64,000 nucleotides of DNA from JADZAI01 sp964390465 (GTDB taxonomy: Bacteria > Pseudomonadota > Alphaproteobacteria > Micropepsales > Micropepsaceae). A program made the translations under genes and the position numbers. Below, one piece after another: positions 23,915 through 33,255 of the stretch. The stretch covers positions 45,895-109,894 of the forward strand of contig CAYMIJ010000010.1 of assembly GCA_964390465.1 (NCBI GenBank). The letters are read 5' to 3'. The notes below the pieces were generated by a model. It searched no databases. It saw nothing but the letters and a program-made list of their open reading frames with translations, and was not told the DNA's origin. Within the stretch, counting starts at the first letter, position 1. Each line of letters begins with the position of its first letter.

Positions 23915-26050
23915 TCACATGTCGCGCTTCAGGCGGATTTTCGAGGTGGCCGAACGGCCCTGTGCATCCATGACCGTGACACGCACAAAGCCTTCACCGC
24001 GCGGTTGCCATTCAACCTGCGCATAAGGATCGGCCACCGGCACCGGCAGACCGTCCACCATCCAGCGCAGCGGCTTTGCGCCACCATCGGCCCTGAGGAC
24101 GAGCGCCGGGTCATCTTCGCGCAGTTCCACGACAGCACCGTCTGGCGGGAAGGCGATGACCGGCGGCGGCACCGAGCGCGCAGCGCCAGCCATGGTGCGC
24201 ACCGGCGAGAAACGCTGGAGTGCAGGCGGCAGACCTTCCGCATTGCTGACAATGATCGCGTCTTTGGGTGGCGGTTTGGAAAGCCCTGCTTCCGGCGGCA
24301 GCACACCAAACACCCGCATCATGACAGGGCCAGCTGCATTGCGGCCCATTTCACCGGGGCGGGATGAGCCATCGGCGCGGCCCGTCCACACGGCCACGGT
24401 GTAGCGCGGCGATGTGCCGATGGTCCACGCATCGCGATAGCCATAGGAGGTGCCGGTCTTGAAGGCGATCTCGCGTCCCCGATCAATACCCCGCCCCATC
24501 GCCCAACCATCGGGCAAAGGCGAGCCCTTGAGCACATCGAACAGATACCAGGCCGCGACAGGCCCGAAGATGCGATGGGGCTCGCCCGGATTGTCATCAT
24601 CATATCGACGCAGGGACTTCACCATGCCGTCATTGGCGATGGCGCTGAACAGCATCGCCATGTCCTGAAGCGTGATACCGACACCGCCAAGCGCCATCGG
24701 CAGTGATGGCCCGCGCGTGATGCCATTCCATTTCAGATGCGCACCCGCCTGTTGCAGCGTCGCCGAAAGGCGCACCGGTCCGATGCGATCCAGCACCGAG
24801 ACCGCCGGTACATTCAGCGACATATGCAGTGCCTGTCGCACCGTGACCGTGCCTTGAAAGCCCCGGTCGAAATTACGTGGCGCATATGAGCCGAACGTCA
24901 CCGGCTTGTCGTCGATCAGCGTTTCCGGGTGGATGATCACATCGTCAAAGGCGATGCCGTAGATGAAGGGCTTGAGCGCAGAACCCGGCGAGCGCATGCG
25001 GCTGGCGAGGTCGATCTGCCCGGTCGCACCCCAGAAGTCGGACGAGCCAATATAGGCGACGATATTGGCGGTGGCGTTATCAACCACCACAACCGCCATG
25101 TCGCCGCCATCGGCGATGGTGTGCGCTTCGTCAGATACGATGCGTTCCACCGCCGCCTGCATACGCGAGTCGATGGTGGTTTTAACTTCAGCAGTTTCCT
25201 TGTGATCGCGGCGGGCTTCATCGGCAAAATGCGGCGCGCTGAATGGCATGGGACGGCGGGCGCGCGGCACGTCATCTTCCATCGCCTCAGCAGCATCCTG
25301 CGCCGAGATAACACCCTTCTCGGCCAGTATGCGCAGCACCTTGTCTCGCGCGGCGCGGGCACGATCAGGGTGGCGATCAGGCCGGTTGCGTTCGGGCGAC
25401 TGGGGGATGGCAACCAGCAGGGCTGCCTCAGCCAGTGTCAGATAACGCGGCTCCTTGCCGAAATAGGCAAGGCTGGCGGCGCGCACGCCTTCGATATTGC
25501 CACCAAAAGGTGCCAGCGTGAGATAGAGGTCGAGGATCTCGTCTTTGCCCAGTCGCGCTTCGATCTGGATGGCACGCGCAACCTGCGCCACCTTGCCCGT
25601 GAGGCTGTGCGGGATCGGCTCCAGCAGACGCGCCACCTGCATGGTCAGCGTTGAGGCACCGGAGACAACGCCCATATTCGAGACCAGCTGCCAGGCGGCC
25701 CGTCCCATCGCCACGAGGTCAATGCCGCCATGGTCGTGAAAGCGGTTGTCTTCATAGGCGAGCAACATGCGTACATAGCGCGGATCGACTGCAGCCAGCG
25801 TGATGGGCAGACGCCATTTTTCATCGCCCGTCAGGAAGCCGCGCAGCATCACGCCATCAGAGGCCAGCACGACCGTGGAGCGATCATGTGCGCGGCTGAA
25901 GTCGGGTGGGAAAATGAAATTGGCGCTGAGCGCAAGGCCCGCAAAACCCGCGAGAAGCAAACCGGCGCGCTTCAGACGACGAAAGCGCGGCGGAGCCGCG
26001 CCTGCGTCAGGCGTTTGCGTGTCAGAAGGCGGCACGGCGTCAGTGGTCAT
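23915..26050 (-). CDS. pbpC: Penicillin-binding protein 1C
   Basis: A 711-residue bifunctional murein synthase. One N-terminal membrane anchor (about residues 27-45) is followed by a GT51 glycosyltransferase domain (EDNRFHDHGGIDLVAMGRA near residue 100 and GASTLTMQVARLLEP near 131), a transpeptidase domain with the serine motif SPGSALKPF, SLNVP and KTGTSYGYRD, and the C-terminal PBP1C-specific domain (about 610-711). All catalytic motifs look intact. It follows the alpha-2-macroglobulin gene by 28 bases, the standard pairing, in which the giant protein is thought to guard the periplasm while PbpC repairs murein. Confidence 0.95.
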   Translation of the reverse strand: MTTDAVPPSDTQTPDAGAAPPRFRRLKRAGLLLAGFAGLALSANFIFPPDFSRAHDRSTVVLASDGVMLRGFLTGDEKWRLPITLAAVDPRYVRMLLAYEDNRFHDHGGIDLVAMGRAAWQLVSNMGVVSGASTLTMQVARLLEPIPHSLTGKVAQVARAIQIEARLGKDEILDLYLTLAPFGGNIEGVRAASLAYFGKEPRYLTLAEAALLVAIPQSPERNRPDRHPDRARAARDKVLRILAEKGVISAQDAAEAMEDDVPRARRPMPFSAPHFADEARRDHKETAEVKTTIDSRMQAAVERIVSDEAHTIADGGDMAVVVVDNATANIVAYIGSSDFWGATGQIDLASRMRSPGSALKPFIYGIAFDDVIIHPETLIDDKPVTFGSYAPRNFDRGFQGTVTVRQALHMSLNVPAVSVLDRIGPVRLSATLQQAGAHLKWNGITRGPSLPMALGGVGITLQDMAMLFSAIANDGMVKSLRRYDDDNPGEPHRIFGPVAAWYLFDVLKGSPLPDGWAMGRGIDRGREIAFKTGTSYGYRDAWTIGTSPRYTVAVWTGRADGSSRPGEMGRNAAGPVMMRVFGVLPPEAGLSKPPPKDAIIVSNAEGLPPALQRFSPVRTMAGAARSVPPPVIAFPPDGAVVELREDDPALVLRADGGAKPLRWMVDGLPVPVADPYAQVEWQPRGEGFVRVTVMDAQGRSATSKIRLKRDM

Positions 26051-26078
26051 GACCTATCCGTGCCGCCTCTTTACGGCA

Positions 26079-29000
26079 TTACTGCGCCGCGATTGTGACC
26101 GAACCCATCGCAGAACGGGCCGTCACCTTCGGCGCATACATGTCTTCCACCACGACGGCTGGCTGGGCGAATGTGCCGGGCACCGTGGCGCGGGCGATAT
26201 ACGCCACCTTGAACGCAGGCAGAGCAGTCTTGGCCTCTTCCGCAGGCGACATCCGATAGGACGAGCCCACCGTGAAGGCGGCGACATAGCGGTCATCGCG
26301 GCCTTCCTGGATGCTGGTGTAGGAAAGATTCGACAGCCAGCCATAGATCGTCTCGCCTTCCTCACCCCGCGTGACCGGCCCTTCGACCTCGAAACCGGCG
26401 GGCAGAAGATCGGTCACGCCAAGCTGGCGATAGGCATGGTCTGAAAGCTTGCCTTCGATCACCACCACGACCTGATCATTCTGCTTCAGCGCCGAAAGAT
26501 TGGCCGGTGAGCCATCCAGATTGAAGTAGCTTTTGCTGACCGTGATGCCCTCGCCGTAGGCCGGCAGCGGCTGAGCCGGAACACCCGTGACCGAGACCGT
26601 GCGCCACACAGGCTTGTCGCCGGTGTTCTTCACGGCAACGCCCGCATTGACCTCGTTCAGAGCCGGGGTGAGCACAACCTGGCCCTGCGCTTCGGTGGCT
26701 TTGGCACCGGTCGCCTCAACCTTCACCGGCACCGCATTGGAAAGCAGACGCCACTGCGCCAGCAGCATCCACGATTTTTCCTGCGTGGTGGTATAGTTGA
26801 GTTCGGTGTTGAAGCTGTTCACCTTGTCGAGCAGCGCAGGCAGCAGCGATGTTTCACCAACATCTGCTGCCACAGCCGTCAGGCCCGCCACGTCGCGCAG
26901 CGGCGAGCCGTAATAGTAATACGGCAGGCTGTTCAGATCGCTTCCCATCGCCAGCGTGCGGGCGCGATCGAAGGCCACCGATGCGCGGCTGCGATCACCG
27001 GCCTGCACCAGTGCACCACCCAGGAAACCCTGCGTGATCAGCGAGTCGCTGGTCGCACCGCCATTGTCTGCGAAGTAACGCAGATCACCCGGCTGACCCT
27101 GCCCGCCACGCGCCAGAACATAGAACGCATAGGCTTTGGCATTTTCGGCATTGTCCGTCGTCGTGGCAACCTGGCGGACATATTGCAGCGCCCGTTTCAG
27201 GCCTTCTTCCGGCACAACAAAGCCCTTGGCCTTGGCCTGCATGAGGAAGTCAGCCGCATAGACTTCAAGGAACTTGTCCATGTCGTCGCTATAGGCCGAT
27301 GACCACATACCGAAACCGCCATCGGGGCGCTGCATGTCAAGGATGCGATCAATCGCTTCCTGAACACGGTGCGGCACGGCCTTTTCTTCCTCAAGCCCCG
27401 ACGCCTTGGCGAGGTCGCCGAGATAGATCAGCGGCATTGCCCGGCTGGTGGTCTGCTCAAGGCAGCCATAGGGGTAACGGTCGAGCCATTTCAGCATGCC
27501 CGCGACATTGTCGAAGCCACGCGCGCCCGAGAGCGTGACCGAAACCTTGGCCGAGCCCGGCGTGAAGGGCGTCAGGATCGCGGCAGGCAGTGCATAGGTG
27601 TCGCCGCCTTTCAGCTCGGCCACGTCCTGAATGGAGGTTGGCAACTGCGCGGGACGAACTTCAATCGGCCATATGCGGTCAACCGAGAAGCCATTGGGGC
27701 CTGTCACGGTCATCTTGATGGACGCGATGCCCGCACCATTCGACGACAGCTTCACCGGAATGAGCTGACGTTCACCAGCCGCCAGCGTGCGCGTGACCGT
27801 GGCCGAGGCCGGGTCGATCACCACCGGATCAGCCGCTGAGATGACGGCCTTGTACTCGCCCGCAGCGCCATCAACATTATGGATGTTGAAGCCGATATTG
27901 GCGGCATCACCGGGCGACAGGAAGCGCGGCAGAACAAGTTCCGCCACCACCGGATCGCGCACCGTGACAGGCTTATCAGCAAAGCCAACGGCATCCGGTG
28001 TCCAGGCGACCGCCATGATGCGCAGCTGACCGTTGAAGTCCGGCACATCGAGCGGAATGGAGGCCTTGCCGCCTTCCAGCTTTACCGGGCCGGAATAGAG
28101 CGCCACGACTTTCTGAGGCACCACGGCAAGACCGCGACCACCGAAGCCGTCACCACCGGTGCGCAACTCGCCCACCTGATGGCGCGTCGTTTCAATGAGG
28201 CGGCCGTAATCGTCGCGGATTTCAATGCCAAGACGGCGCTTGCCGAAGAAATACTTCACCGGATCGGGTGACTTGAAATCGGTGAGCTGCAACACGCCTT
28301 CATCAATGGCAGCGATGGTGACGTAGGTTTCCGAAGGCGCATTGGCGATGGAAACCGGCACCACAAGCTGCGCGCGCGGTGTCATGCGTTCGGGCGTGCC
28401 AACTTCAACCGCCAGCGTGCGATCGCTCGCGTCGATGGGTAGATGCACCAGACCGATGGCGCGCGGTGAGCCTTTCACATCCGCCGATAGCGGACGGTAG
28501 AGCGTGACCATCGCATAGACGCCTGCGCCCCATTCCTTTTTCAGTTCCACCGGCACGGTGGTGCCTGAAGCGCTGATGTCGATGGGACGGGTTTCGTAAA
28601 CACTGTCGCCTGCGATCACCAGCATACCCTTGCCATCCACCGCCGAGCGGATGGAAATCGTGGCGGTGTCGCCTGCCTTGTAAGCGGGCTTGTCGCTGGA
28701 AACGGCCAGGCGATCCGGGCGGTCGGACGCACCACCACCCCAGCCCGCATAGAAACGGTAGGATGAGCGTGTGCCCGAAACCGGATCGGCGACCGTGATG
28801 CGGTAGCTGCCCCATTCGACCTTGGCCGAAACCTTGGCGGGCTGACCGGCGGTGATGTCAATCTTGCCGCCCGTGACGATGCGATCGCGCACGATGCGAT
28901 CGTAACGCCATTCGCCATCGGCCTGATACCAGCGATAATCGACGTTCTCGCGCACGACTTCATAGGTCGCGCCATTCAACGCGACCGGCTCGCCCTGCGC

Positions 29001-31043
29001 GTTGACTGCGACAAGCTCAAAGCCGGCATCAGCGTTCTCAGCCACCGAGCCATAATCGAACATGCCCTTGATGCCGATCATCATGTCGCGGGTCTTCACC
29101 GGCAGGGTGATCTGTTCCCCCGTGGTGCGGCCGCCCGGCTCGTAAACCTTGACGTCGACAACGGCCTTCAGCGGCGTTGTGATCTCAGCGAGGTTGATGC
29201 CTTCAAGACCTTCAAGCGTACCGGTGGCTGTCGTCTTGCCAGACTGGTCGGTGGTGCCGACTTCAAGCGAGACCTGCTGGGGATCGAACAGCTCGTCTGC
29301 CAGACCGAAGGTGAAATCCTTGAACTTTGCATATGGCTCGTCGTTGCGTTCGAGGGTCAGCGTGCCCTCGCCGCCCAGACCCGCTGAGGGCGCGCCATAG
29401 AGGAAGCGGCTTTCGACATCGACCGAGATAGGCTGGCCTGCGTCAATCATCGGCGCCGCTGAGGTCAGGGTGACCTTCAGCTTCTGTGGCACGAAGTCCT
29501 GCACATCAAAGGCGATGGAGCCAACGGCCTGACCGTTGGGATCCGTAAAGACCGAGGCTGACCAGCGCCCGCGCGGGGCCGAAGCCGACAGGGTGAACGG
29601 CTGATATACCGCGCCCGCCTTCATCTCATTTGCGGTGAAGCGGCGGAACTCCTGACCATCGGGCTTGTAGACGATGACCGTCACTGGCGCATTTGTGACA
29701 GCGCGCGCTTCGCGGTTGCGCAGCATCGCGTTGAGCTGCACCGTCTCGCCCGGACGGTAGATGCCACGGTCGAGATAGACGAAGCCGTCAATGTCACCCG
29801 CCGCATCCCGGCCATCAACGCCGCGATCTGAAAGATCAAAGCCCGCGCGGCGCAGGTCGATATAGGCGAAGTCCTGCTTGCCATCGTTATAGGCCATCAC
29901 CACGGCAGGGACGTTACCGCCTTCGCCATGCAGAAGGCCGCCTTCAAACAGCACCTTGCCGCTGCTGTCCGTGGTCGCTTCACCCAGCACTTCATTGTTC
30001 TGGGCGACGAGCTGCAGGCGGACGCCGGCGGTCGGCATCGCCGTTGCGAAGGACCGCGCCACAACGGTCAGTCCGTCATGTGCCTTATAGGTCGTCAGCG
30101 CGATGTCGGTGTTGATGATCCACTGACCGGCTACGGGCTCCCAGTCATCGGACTTGCCTTCGCGGGCCTTGTCCGAGGCCAGAACCAGATAGACGCCCGG
30201 TTTCATCGCGGGCAGTGCATCATTGATGGCGAAGGTGGTCGTCACTGCCTGATTTTTGACATTGGCGATTTTCATTTCGCCCGACCACACGGTCGCGCCC
30301 TGGCTGTCGGAATAAGTCTGGGCGTCGTAGTCGTAGATTTCCTGCTGATCGAGGACATAGTCCTGCAGCTGCGACAGCAGACGGTCGCCCACGCGGATCA
30401 CCCGCAGCGACAGCGCATCCACATTCACTGTGGTGACAGGCACGCCTTCGGCGCTTTCGCGCGGCAGGATGAAGCCCGCGCCGAACGCAACCTTGGACGG
30501 CTGATCTTTGAGGGCCACCGGGATGACCTCGTCTGCCGCCAGTTTCTCGCCGCTGGCTGCCGGCAATCCGGCGCGCATGGTGAGCGTGTAGTCCTGATTA
30601 TATTGCAGGCCGGCAATGCAGAGCCGGTCTGCGGTGGCACGCACAGCCTTCTGAACCTCGGGATCGAAGGCGAGGTAGTCTTCATACTTCACCGAGCCGT
30701 CGGTCTTGAGCTCGCGCGTGAAAACCAGGCAGGCTTCCGGGGTGTCCTTGCTGGTGTCGATCTCAAGACGGCGAAAGGCGAAATCGGGATTGGCCGGGGC
30801 GACATAGGGTTCGTGTGGCTTGGCTGGTTGGATAACCTCGCCCGGTGCAATTGCCGGAACCACCGTGCCATCGGCTTTGGTGACCGGCGCATTGTCGGCG
30901 CGGGCGACCGGACCGGAAACCGGCTTGGCGCCGATCAGGTCAGCGACCTGTTTGGGCAGATACGGGGCCAGCTGATCGCGCCCCAGATAAACCCCGCCCG
31001 CACACAGCGCGAGCACCACGACGAAGGTCAAAAGCCGTTTCAT
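26079..31043 (-). CDS. Bacterial alpha-2-macroglobulin (YfhM type)
   Basis: A 1654-residue periplasmic alpha-2-macroglobulin. The N-terminal hydrophobic stretch LLTFVVVLALCAGGVYLG (residues 3-20) is an uncleaved anchor or signal; no lipobox cysteine is in the right place. A long series of MG-type beta domains follows. The thioester motif GCLEQ is intact, with Cys1194 and its Gln partner, so the protein should be able to trap attacking proteases covalently. The final part has the TED helices (RPDGGFGMWSSAYSDD) and receptor-binding-like domain. The ATG at 31043 is preceded by GGGGA. It is co-transcribed with pbpC. Confidence 0.93.
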   Translation of the reverse strand: MKRLLTFVVVLALCAGGVYLGRDQLAPYLPKQVADLIGAKPVSGPVARADNAPVTKADGTVVPAIAPGEVIQPAKPHEPYVAPANPDFAFRRLEIDTSKDTPEACLVFTRELKTDGSVKYEDYLAFDPEVQKAVRATADRLCIAGLQYNQDYTLTMRAGLPAASGEKLAADEVIPVALKDQPSKVAFGAGFILPRESAEGVPVTTVNVDALSLRVIRVGDRLLSQLQDYVLDQQEIYDYDAQTYSDSQGATVWSGEMKIANVKNQAVTTTFAINDALPAMKPGVYLVLASDKAREGKSDDWEPVAGQWIINTDIALTTYKAHDGLTVVARSFATAMPTAGVRLQLVAQNNEVLGEATTDSSGKVLFEGGLLHGEGGNVPAVVMAYNDGKQDFAYIDLRRAGFDLSDRGVDGRDAAGDIDGFVYLDRGIYRPGETVQLNAMLRNREARAVTNAPVTVIVYKPDGQEFRRFTANEMKAGAVYQPFTLSASAPRGRWSASVFTDPNGQAVGSIAFDVQDFVPQKLKVTLTSAAPMIDAGQPISVDVESRFLYGAPSAGLGGEGTLTLERNDEPYAKFKDFTFGLADELFDPQQVSLEVGTTDQSGKTTATGTLEGLEGINLAEITTPLKAVVDVKVYEPGGRTTGEQITLPVKTRDMMIGIKGMFDYGSVAENADAGFELVAVNAQGEPVALNGATYEVVRENVDYRWYQADGEWRYDRIVRDRIVTGGKIDITAGQPAKVSAKVEWGSYRITVADPVSGTRSSYRFYAGWGGGASDRPDRLAVSSDKPAYKAGDTATISIRSAVDGKGMLVIAGDSVYETRPIDISASGTTVPVELKKEWGAGVYAMVTLYRPLSADVKGSPRAIGLVHLPIDASDRTLAVEVGTPERMTPRAQLVVPVSIANAPSETYVTIAAIDEGVLQLTDFKSPDPVKYFFGKRRLGIEIRDDYGRLIETTRHQVGELRTGGDGFGGRGLAVVPQKVVALYSGPVKLEGGKASIPLDVPDFNGQLRIMAVAWTPDAVGFADKPVTVRDPVVAELVLPRFLSPGDAANIGFNIHNVDGAAGEYKAVISAADPVVIDPASATVTRTLAAGERQLIPVKLSSNGAGIASIKMTVTGPNGFSVDRIWPIEVRPAQLPTSIQDVAELKGGDTYALPAAILTPFTPGSAKVSVTLSGARGFDNVAGMLKWLDRYPYGCLEQTTSRAMPLIYLGDLAKASGLEEEKAVPHRVQEAIDRILDMQRPDGGFGMWSSAYSDDMDKFLEVYAADFLMQAKAKGFVVPEEGLKRALQYVRQVATTTDNAENAKAYAFYVLARGGQGQPGDLRYFADNGGATSDSLITQGFLGGALVQAGDRSRASVAFDRARTLAMGSDLNSLPYYYYGSPLRDVAGLTAVAADVGETSLLPALLDKVNSFNTELNYTTTQEKSWMLLAQWRLLSNAVPVKVEATGAKATEAQGQVVLTPALNEVNAGVAVKNTGDKPVWRTVSVTGVPAQPLPAYGEGITVSKSYFNLDGSPANLSALKQNDQVVVVIEGKLSDHAYRQLGVTDLLPAGFEVEGPVTRGEEGETIYGWLSNLSYTSIQEGRDDRYVAAFTVGSSYRMSPAEEAKTALPAFKVAYIARATVPGTFAQPAVVVEDMYAPKVTARSAMGSVTIAAQ

Positions 31044-31294
31044 GTCATTCCCCGGAGAAGCGCGGACCAGCCCTGGCGAGCCGGAATTTGGCGGGCAATA
31101 GATTCGCTTTTCCAGCACCCCGCAAGGGGCATCCCGGCCCGAGGAAGGATGGTTGGAAAGAGCGCGAAGGTCTTTGCCTGCGCGCGAAGCTTCACATGCC
31201 AATCATGTCGGGATTACGGCAGATTGCGCCGTGACTGAAAGATTCCGCCGTCCTGCGCGCGAATGTCGCAGGTGGATCTGGATATTGGGGGAAA

Positions 31295-31369
31295 TGGTGG
31301 GCGGTACTGGGATTGAACCAGTGACCCCTACGATGTCAACGTAGTGCTCTCCCGCTGAGCTAACCGCCC
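31295..31369 (-). tRNA. tRNA-Val (anticodon GAC)
   Basis: A complete cloverleaf on the minus strand: acceptor stem GGGCGGT/ACCGCCC, D arm GCTC/GAGC, anticodon stem CTACG/CGTAG with loop TTGACAT (anticodon GAC), and T arm with the TTCAATC loop. The 3' CCA is encoded. The length is 75 bases with CCA. It decodes GUC and GUU valine codons. Confidence 0.97.
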
Positions 31370-31419
31370 GACACGGCGGCCTGCACCTTGGGGGCACAGG
31401 CCGCGGGTAAGGGGCTGGC

Positions 31420-31447
31420 TTCTAATCGCCCGCGCGCCTTTATGCAA
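31420..31447 (-). promoter_or_regulatory. Possible tRNA-Val promoter
   Basis: On the minus strand, TTGCAT, 16 bases, then TTAGAA, placing the transcription start about 40 bases before the tRNA. The leader can form a hairpin (GGCCTG ... CAGGCC). A moderate match only. Confidence 0.35.
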
Positions 31448-31456
31448 GCACAGCAG

Positions 31457-31488
31457 CAGGCGGCCGGAGGGTGAACTCCAGCCGCCTG
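31457..31488 (-). terminator. Hairpin after the UrcA-like gene
   Basis: CAGGCGGC and GCCGCCTG with an inner GGAG/CTCC pair form a strong stem directly after the stop codon of the gene at 31492. No T run follows, so it is a hairpin of uncertain terminator strength. Confidence 0.4.
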
Positions 31489-31491
31489 CCG

Positions 31492-31839
31492 TCAGCCACC
31501 AGGGGCTTCGGCGACTGCGACCCCCTGAGCGGCCGTCCCCAGATGGTCCTGTTTCAGTTGAGCCTGCAGGCTCTTGTTCGAGATGGAATCGAGCGCAGCG
31601 TCGATGAAATGGGCTTCACACTCCTTGTCGCGGAGCCTTGTGCCCGTGTCGTGGCATTCGTCGCGCGCAGTGCGCTTCAGACGCTCGAGAACACGCGCCC
31701 GTTCTTCAGCCGATGACGCATCGGCTATGTTGAACACGAGCGTGACCTTTTCGTCTGCGTCATCCGAGGCACGCGCCAGAGAGCCGCCAAGCGCGAGGCA
31801 GGCTGTGACAACCGTCGCAAATGCCGCTTTCGTGATCAT
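31492..31839 (-). CDS. UrcA-like secreted protein
   Basis: A 115-residue protein with a signal peptide (ATVVTACLALGGSLARA). The mature part resembles the UrcA family: a beta-type VTLVFNIADASSAEERARVL leading into a helix with KRTARDEC, then a second cysteine in DKECEAHFIDAALDSI. UrcA proteins are small, secreted, two-cysteine proteins common in Caulobacterales and Sphingomonadales, with no known activity. I start at the ATG at 31839, after GGAG. It is divergent from a membrane-bound regulator, 129 bases away. Confidence 0.55.
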   Translation of the reverse strand: MITKAAFATVVTACLALGGSLARASDDADEKVTLVFNIADASSAEERARVLERLKRTARDECHDTGTRLRDKECEAHFIDAALDSISNKSLQAQLKQDHLGTAAQGVAVAEAPGG

Positions 31840-31968
31840 TTTATCAACTCCGTTATTTGGATGCGGACCCAAATCATGATCCGCTCCTCATCGTCGATCC
31901 GAACGGTCGTGATCTGACAGGAGGAGAAGCTGACGGTTTGCCGATCTTGCCGTGAGCTTGCTGATGAA

Positions 31969-32757
31969 ATGCCGATGAAATCAGAATGCCCAGAGTCCGA
32001 GATCGTGCTTGCGCGCATTGCACCGTTCCAGCTGGGCGGGGCACGCGTCACGCCCGCTTTGCGCGAGATTCAGACAGCGCACGAGAGCCGCATTCTGGAA
32101 CCGCGCGTGATGCAGGTTCTGGTGGCACTGGCTGAGGCTGAAGGCCGCATCGTTTCGCGTGATGAATTGATCGCCCGCTGCTGGAATGGCCGGGCGATCA
32201 GCGAAGACGCCATCAACCGGGCACTGGCGCAGTTGCGCAGACTGGCGACGCATGTCGGCATCGGCACCTTCGAACTCACGACCATTCGCAAAATCGGCTA
32301 TCGCCTCATCTGTTCTGCCAACGCTTCCGCCACTGAAGAGCCGGAGGAAGCCGGAACGGGAACTGATGTGGTATCAGTGCGCGGAGATGCCCTCGCACAG
32401 CCCGTGCCTATGCCGGTGCCCCTTGCTGCTGTGTCAGTACCGTCCGTCGCGTGGTCAGTCTTGCGGGCGCCGAACATTCTGCCGGTCTTGCTGTCGGCAG
32501 TAACGGCATCGGCGCTGACCATGATGGTCTCACATATTCATGTAAGAGAAAGTGTCGCGAACCCCCAGACCATGATGGTCCTGCGGCCTGTGGCGCAGGT
32601 TGGAGACATAATGACCTCATGGGTAAAAAATCTGTTCCGCACGCCCCTGCATCCTGGGAAGCAGCCAATGCCTGACGAGACACTCAGCCTCAACTGCGCA
32701 CCGGGCACGGCGCAGGGATTGACGGTAGTGGCGGAACTGAGCCCGACCGGCGTCTGA
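31969..32757 (+). CDS. Membrane-bound winged-helix (OmpR/CadC-type) regulator
   Basis: A 262-residue one-component regulator. Residues about 20-110 form an OmpR/PhoB-type DNA-binding winged helix (RVMQVLVALAEAEGRIVSRD, ALAQLRRLATHVGIGTFELT, IRKIGYRLI). A proline/alanine linker follows and then one membrane segment (about 170-190, LPVLLSAVTASALTMMVSHI), leaving a short periplasmic tail of about 70 residues with one cysteine. The order is the CadC/ToxR layout, in which the periplasmic part senses a signal, but here the tail is very short. The divergent UrcA-like gene is the nearest candidate target. Confidence 0.75.
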   Translation: MPMKSECPESEIVLARIAPFQLGGARVTPALREIQTAHESRILEPRVMQVLVALAEAEGRIVSRDELIARCWNGRAISEDAINRALAQLRRLATHVGIGTFELTTIRKIGYRLICSANASATEEPEEAGTGTDVVSVRGDALAQPVPMPVPLAAVSVPSVAWSVLRAPNILPVLLSAVTASALTMMVSHIHVRESVANPQTMMVLRPVAQVGDIMTSWVKNLFRTPLHPGKQPMPDETLSLNCAPGTAQGLTVVAELSPTGV

Positions 32758-32763
32758 TCGGCG

Positions 32764-33123
32764 TCAGGCCGCCATCAGGCGATCCACTTCGCCCACCAGA
32801 TCTTTCAGATGGAATGGCTTGGACAGCACCTTGGCCTGTTTCGGCGCACCGCTGGAAGGGTTCAGCGCAACGGCTGCAAAGCCGGTGATGAACATGATCT
32901 TCAGCTCAGGGTCGATCTGCGCGGCCAGACGCGCCAGCTCAATGCCATCCATCACCGGCATCACGATGTCGGTGAGGAGCAGGTCGAACCGGAAGCTTTT
33001 CAGCGCCTCAAGCGCTTCATCGCCCTGTCCGAAATGCGAAACCTGATGTCCGGCCTTATCGAGCGCTGCTGCCAGAAAGCGGCGGAGCGAGTCATCGTCT
33101 TCGGCAAGAAGTATTCTGGCCAT
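32764..33123 (-). CDS. cpdR: CpdR-type single-domain response regulator
   Basis: A 119-residue stand-alone receiver. It opens with MARILLAEDDDSLRRFLA, has the predicted phospho-Asp52 in LLTDIVMPVMDG and the KPF lysine near residue 102 (VLSKPFHL). This is the size and wording of CpdR. In Caulobacter unphosphorylated CpdR brings the ClpXP protease to substrates in the degradation of CtrA, and the CckA-ChpT relay phosphorylates it. Its presence fits the CtrA-like boxes elsewhere in the window. It is divergent from an N-formylglutamate amidohydrolase, an arrangement I have seen in other alphaproteobacteria. Confidence 0.82.
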   Translation of the reverse strand: MARILLAEDDDSLRRFLAAALDKAGHQVSHFGQGDEALEALKSFRFDLLLTDIVMPVMDGIELARLAAQIDPELKIMFITGFAAVALNPSSGAPKQAKVLSKPFHLKDLVGEVDRLMAA

Positions 33124-33255
33124 GGGGTGTTCGTGTCCGGTTATCTGTGCCCGCCAACCTACAGGCGGGGCGAATTGGGTGTAAAGTATCAGCGATTTCC
33201 CTAAAGAGGGTTGAACGCCCTTGCCCGGCAAGGCTGGCAGTGGTTGTTTACCCAC

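Noticed and set aside
31044..31202. Upstream extension of the alpha-2-macroglobulin frame
   Set aside because: A good ribosome site and the hydrophobic signal segment start at 31043; the extension has no protein-like features.
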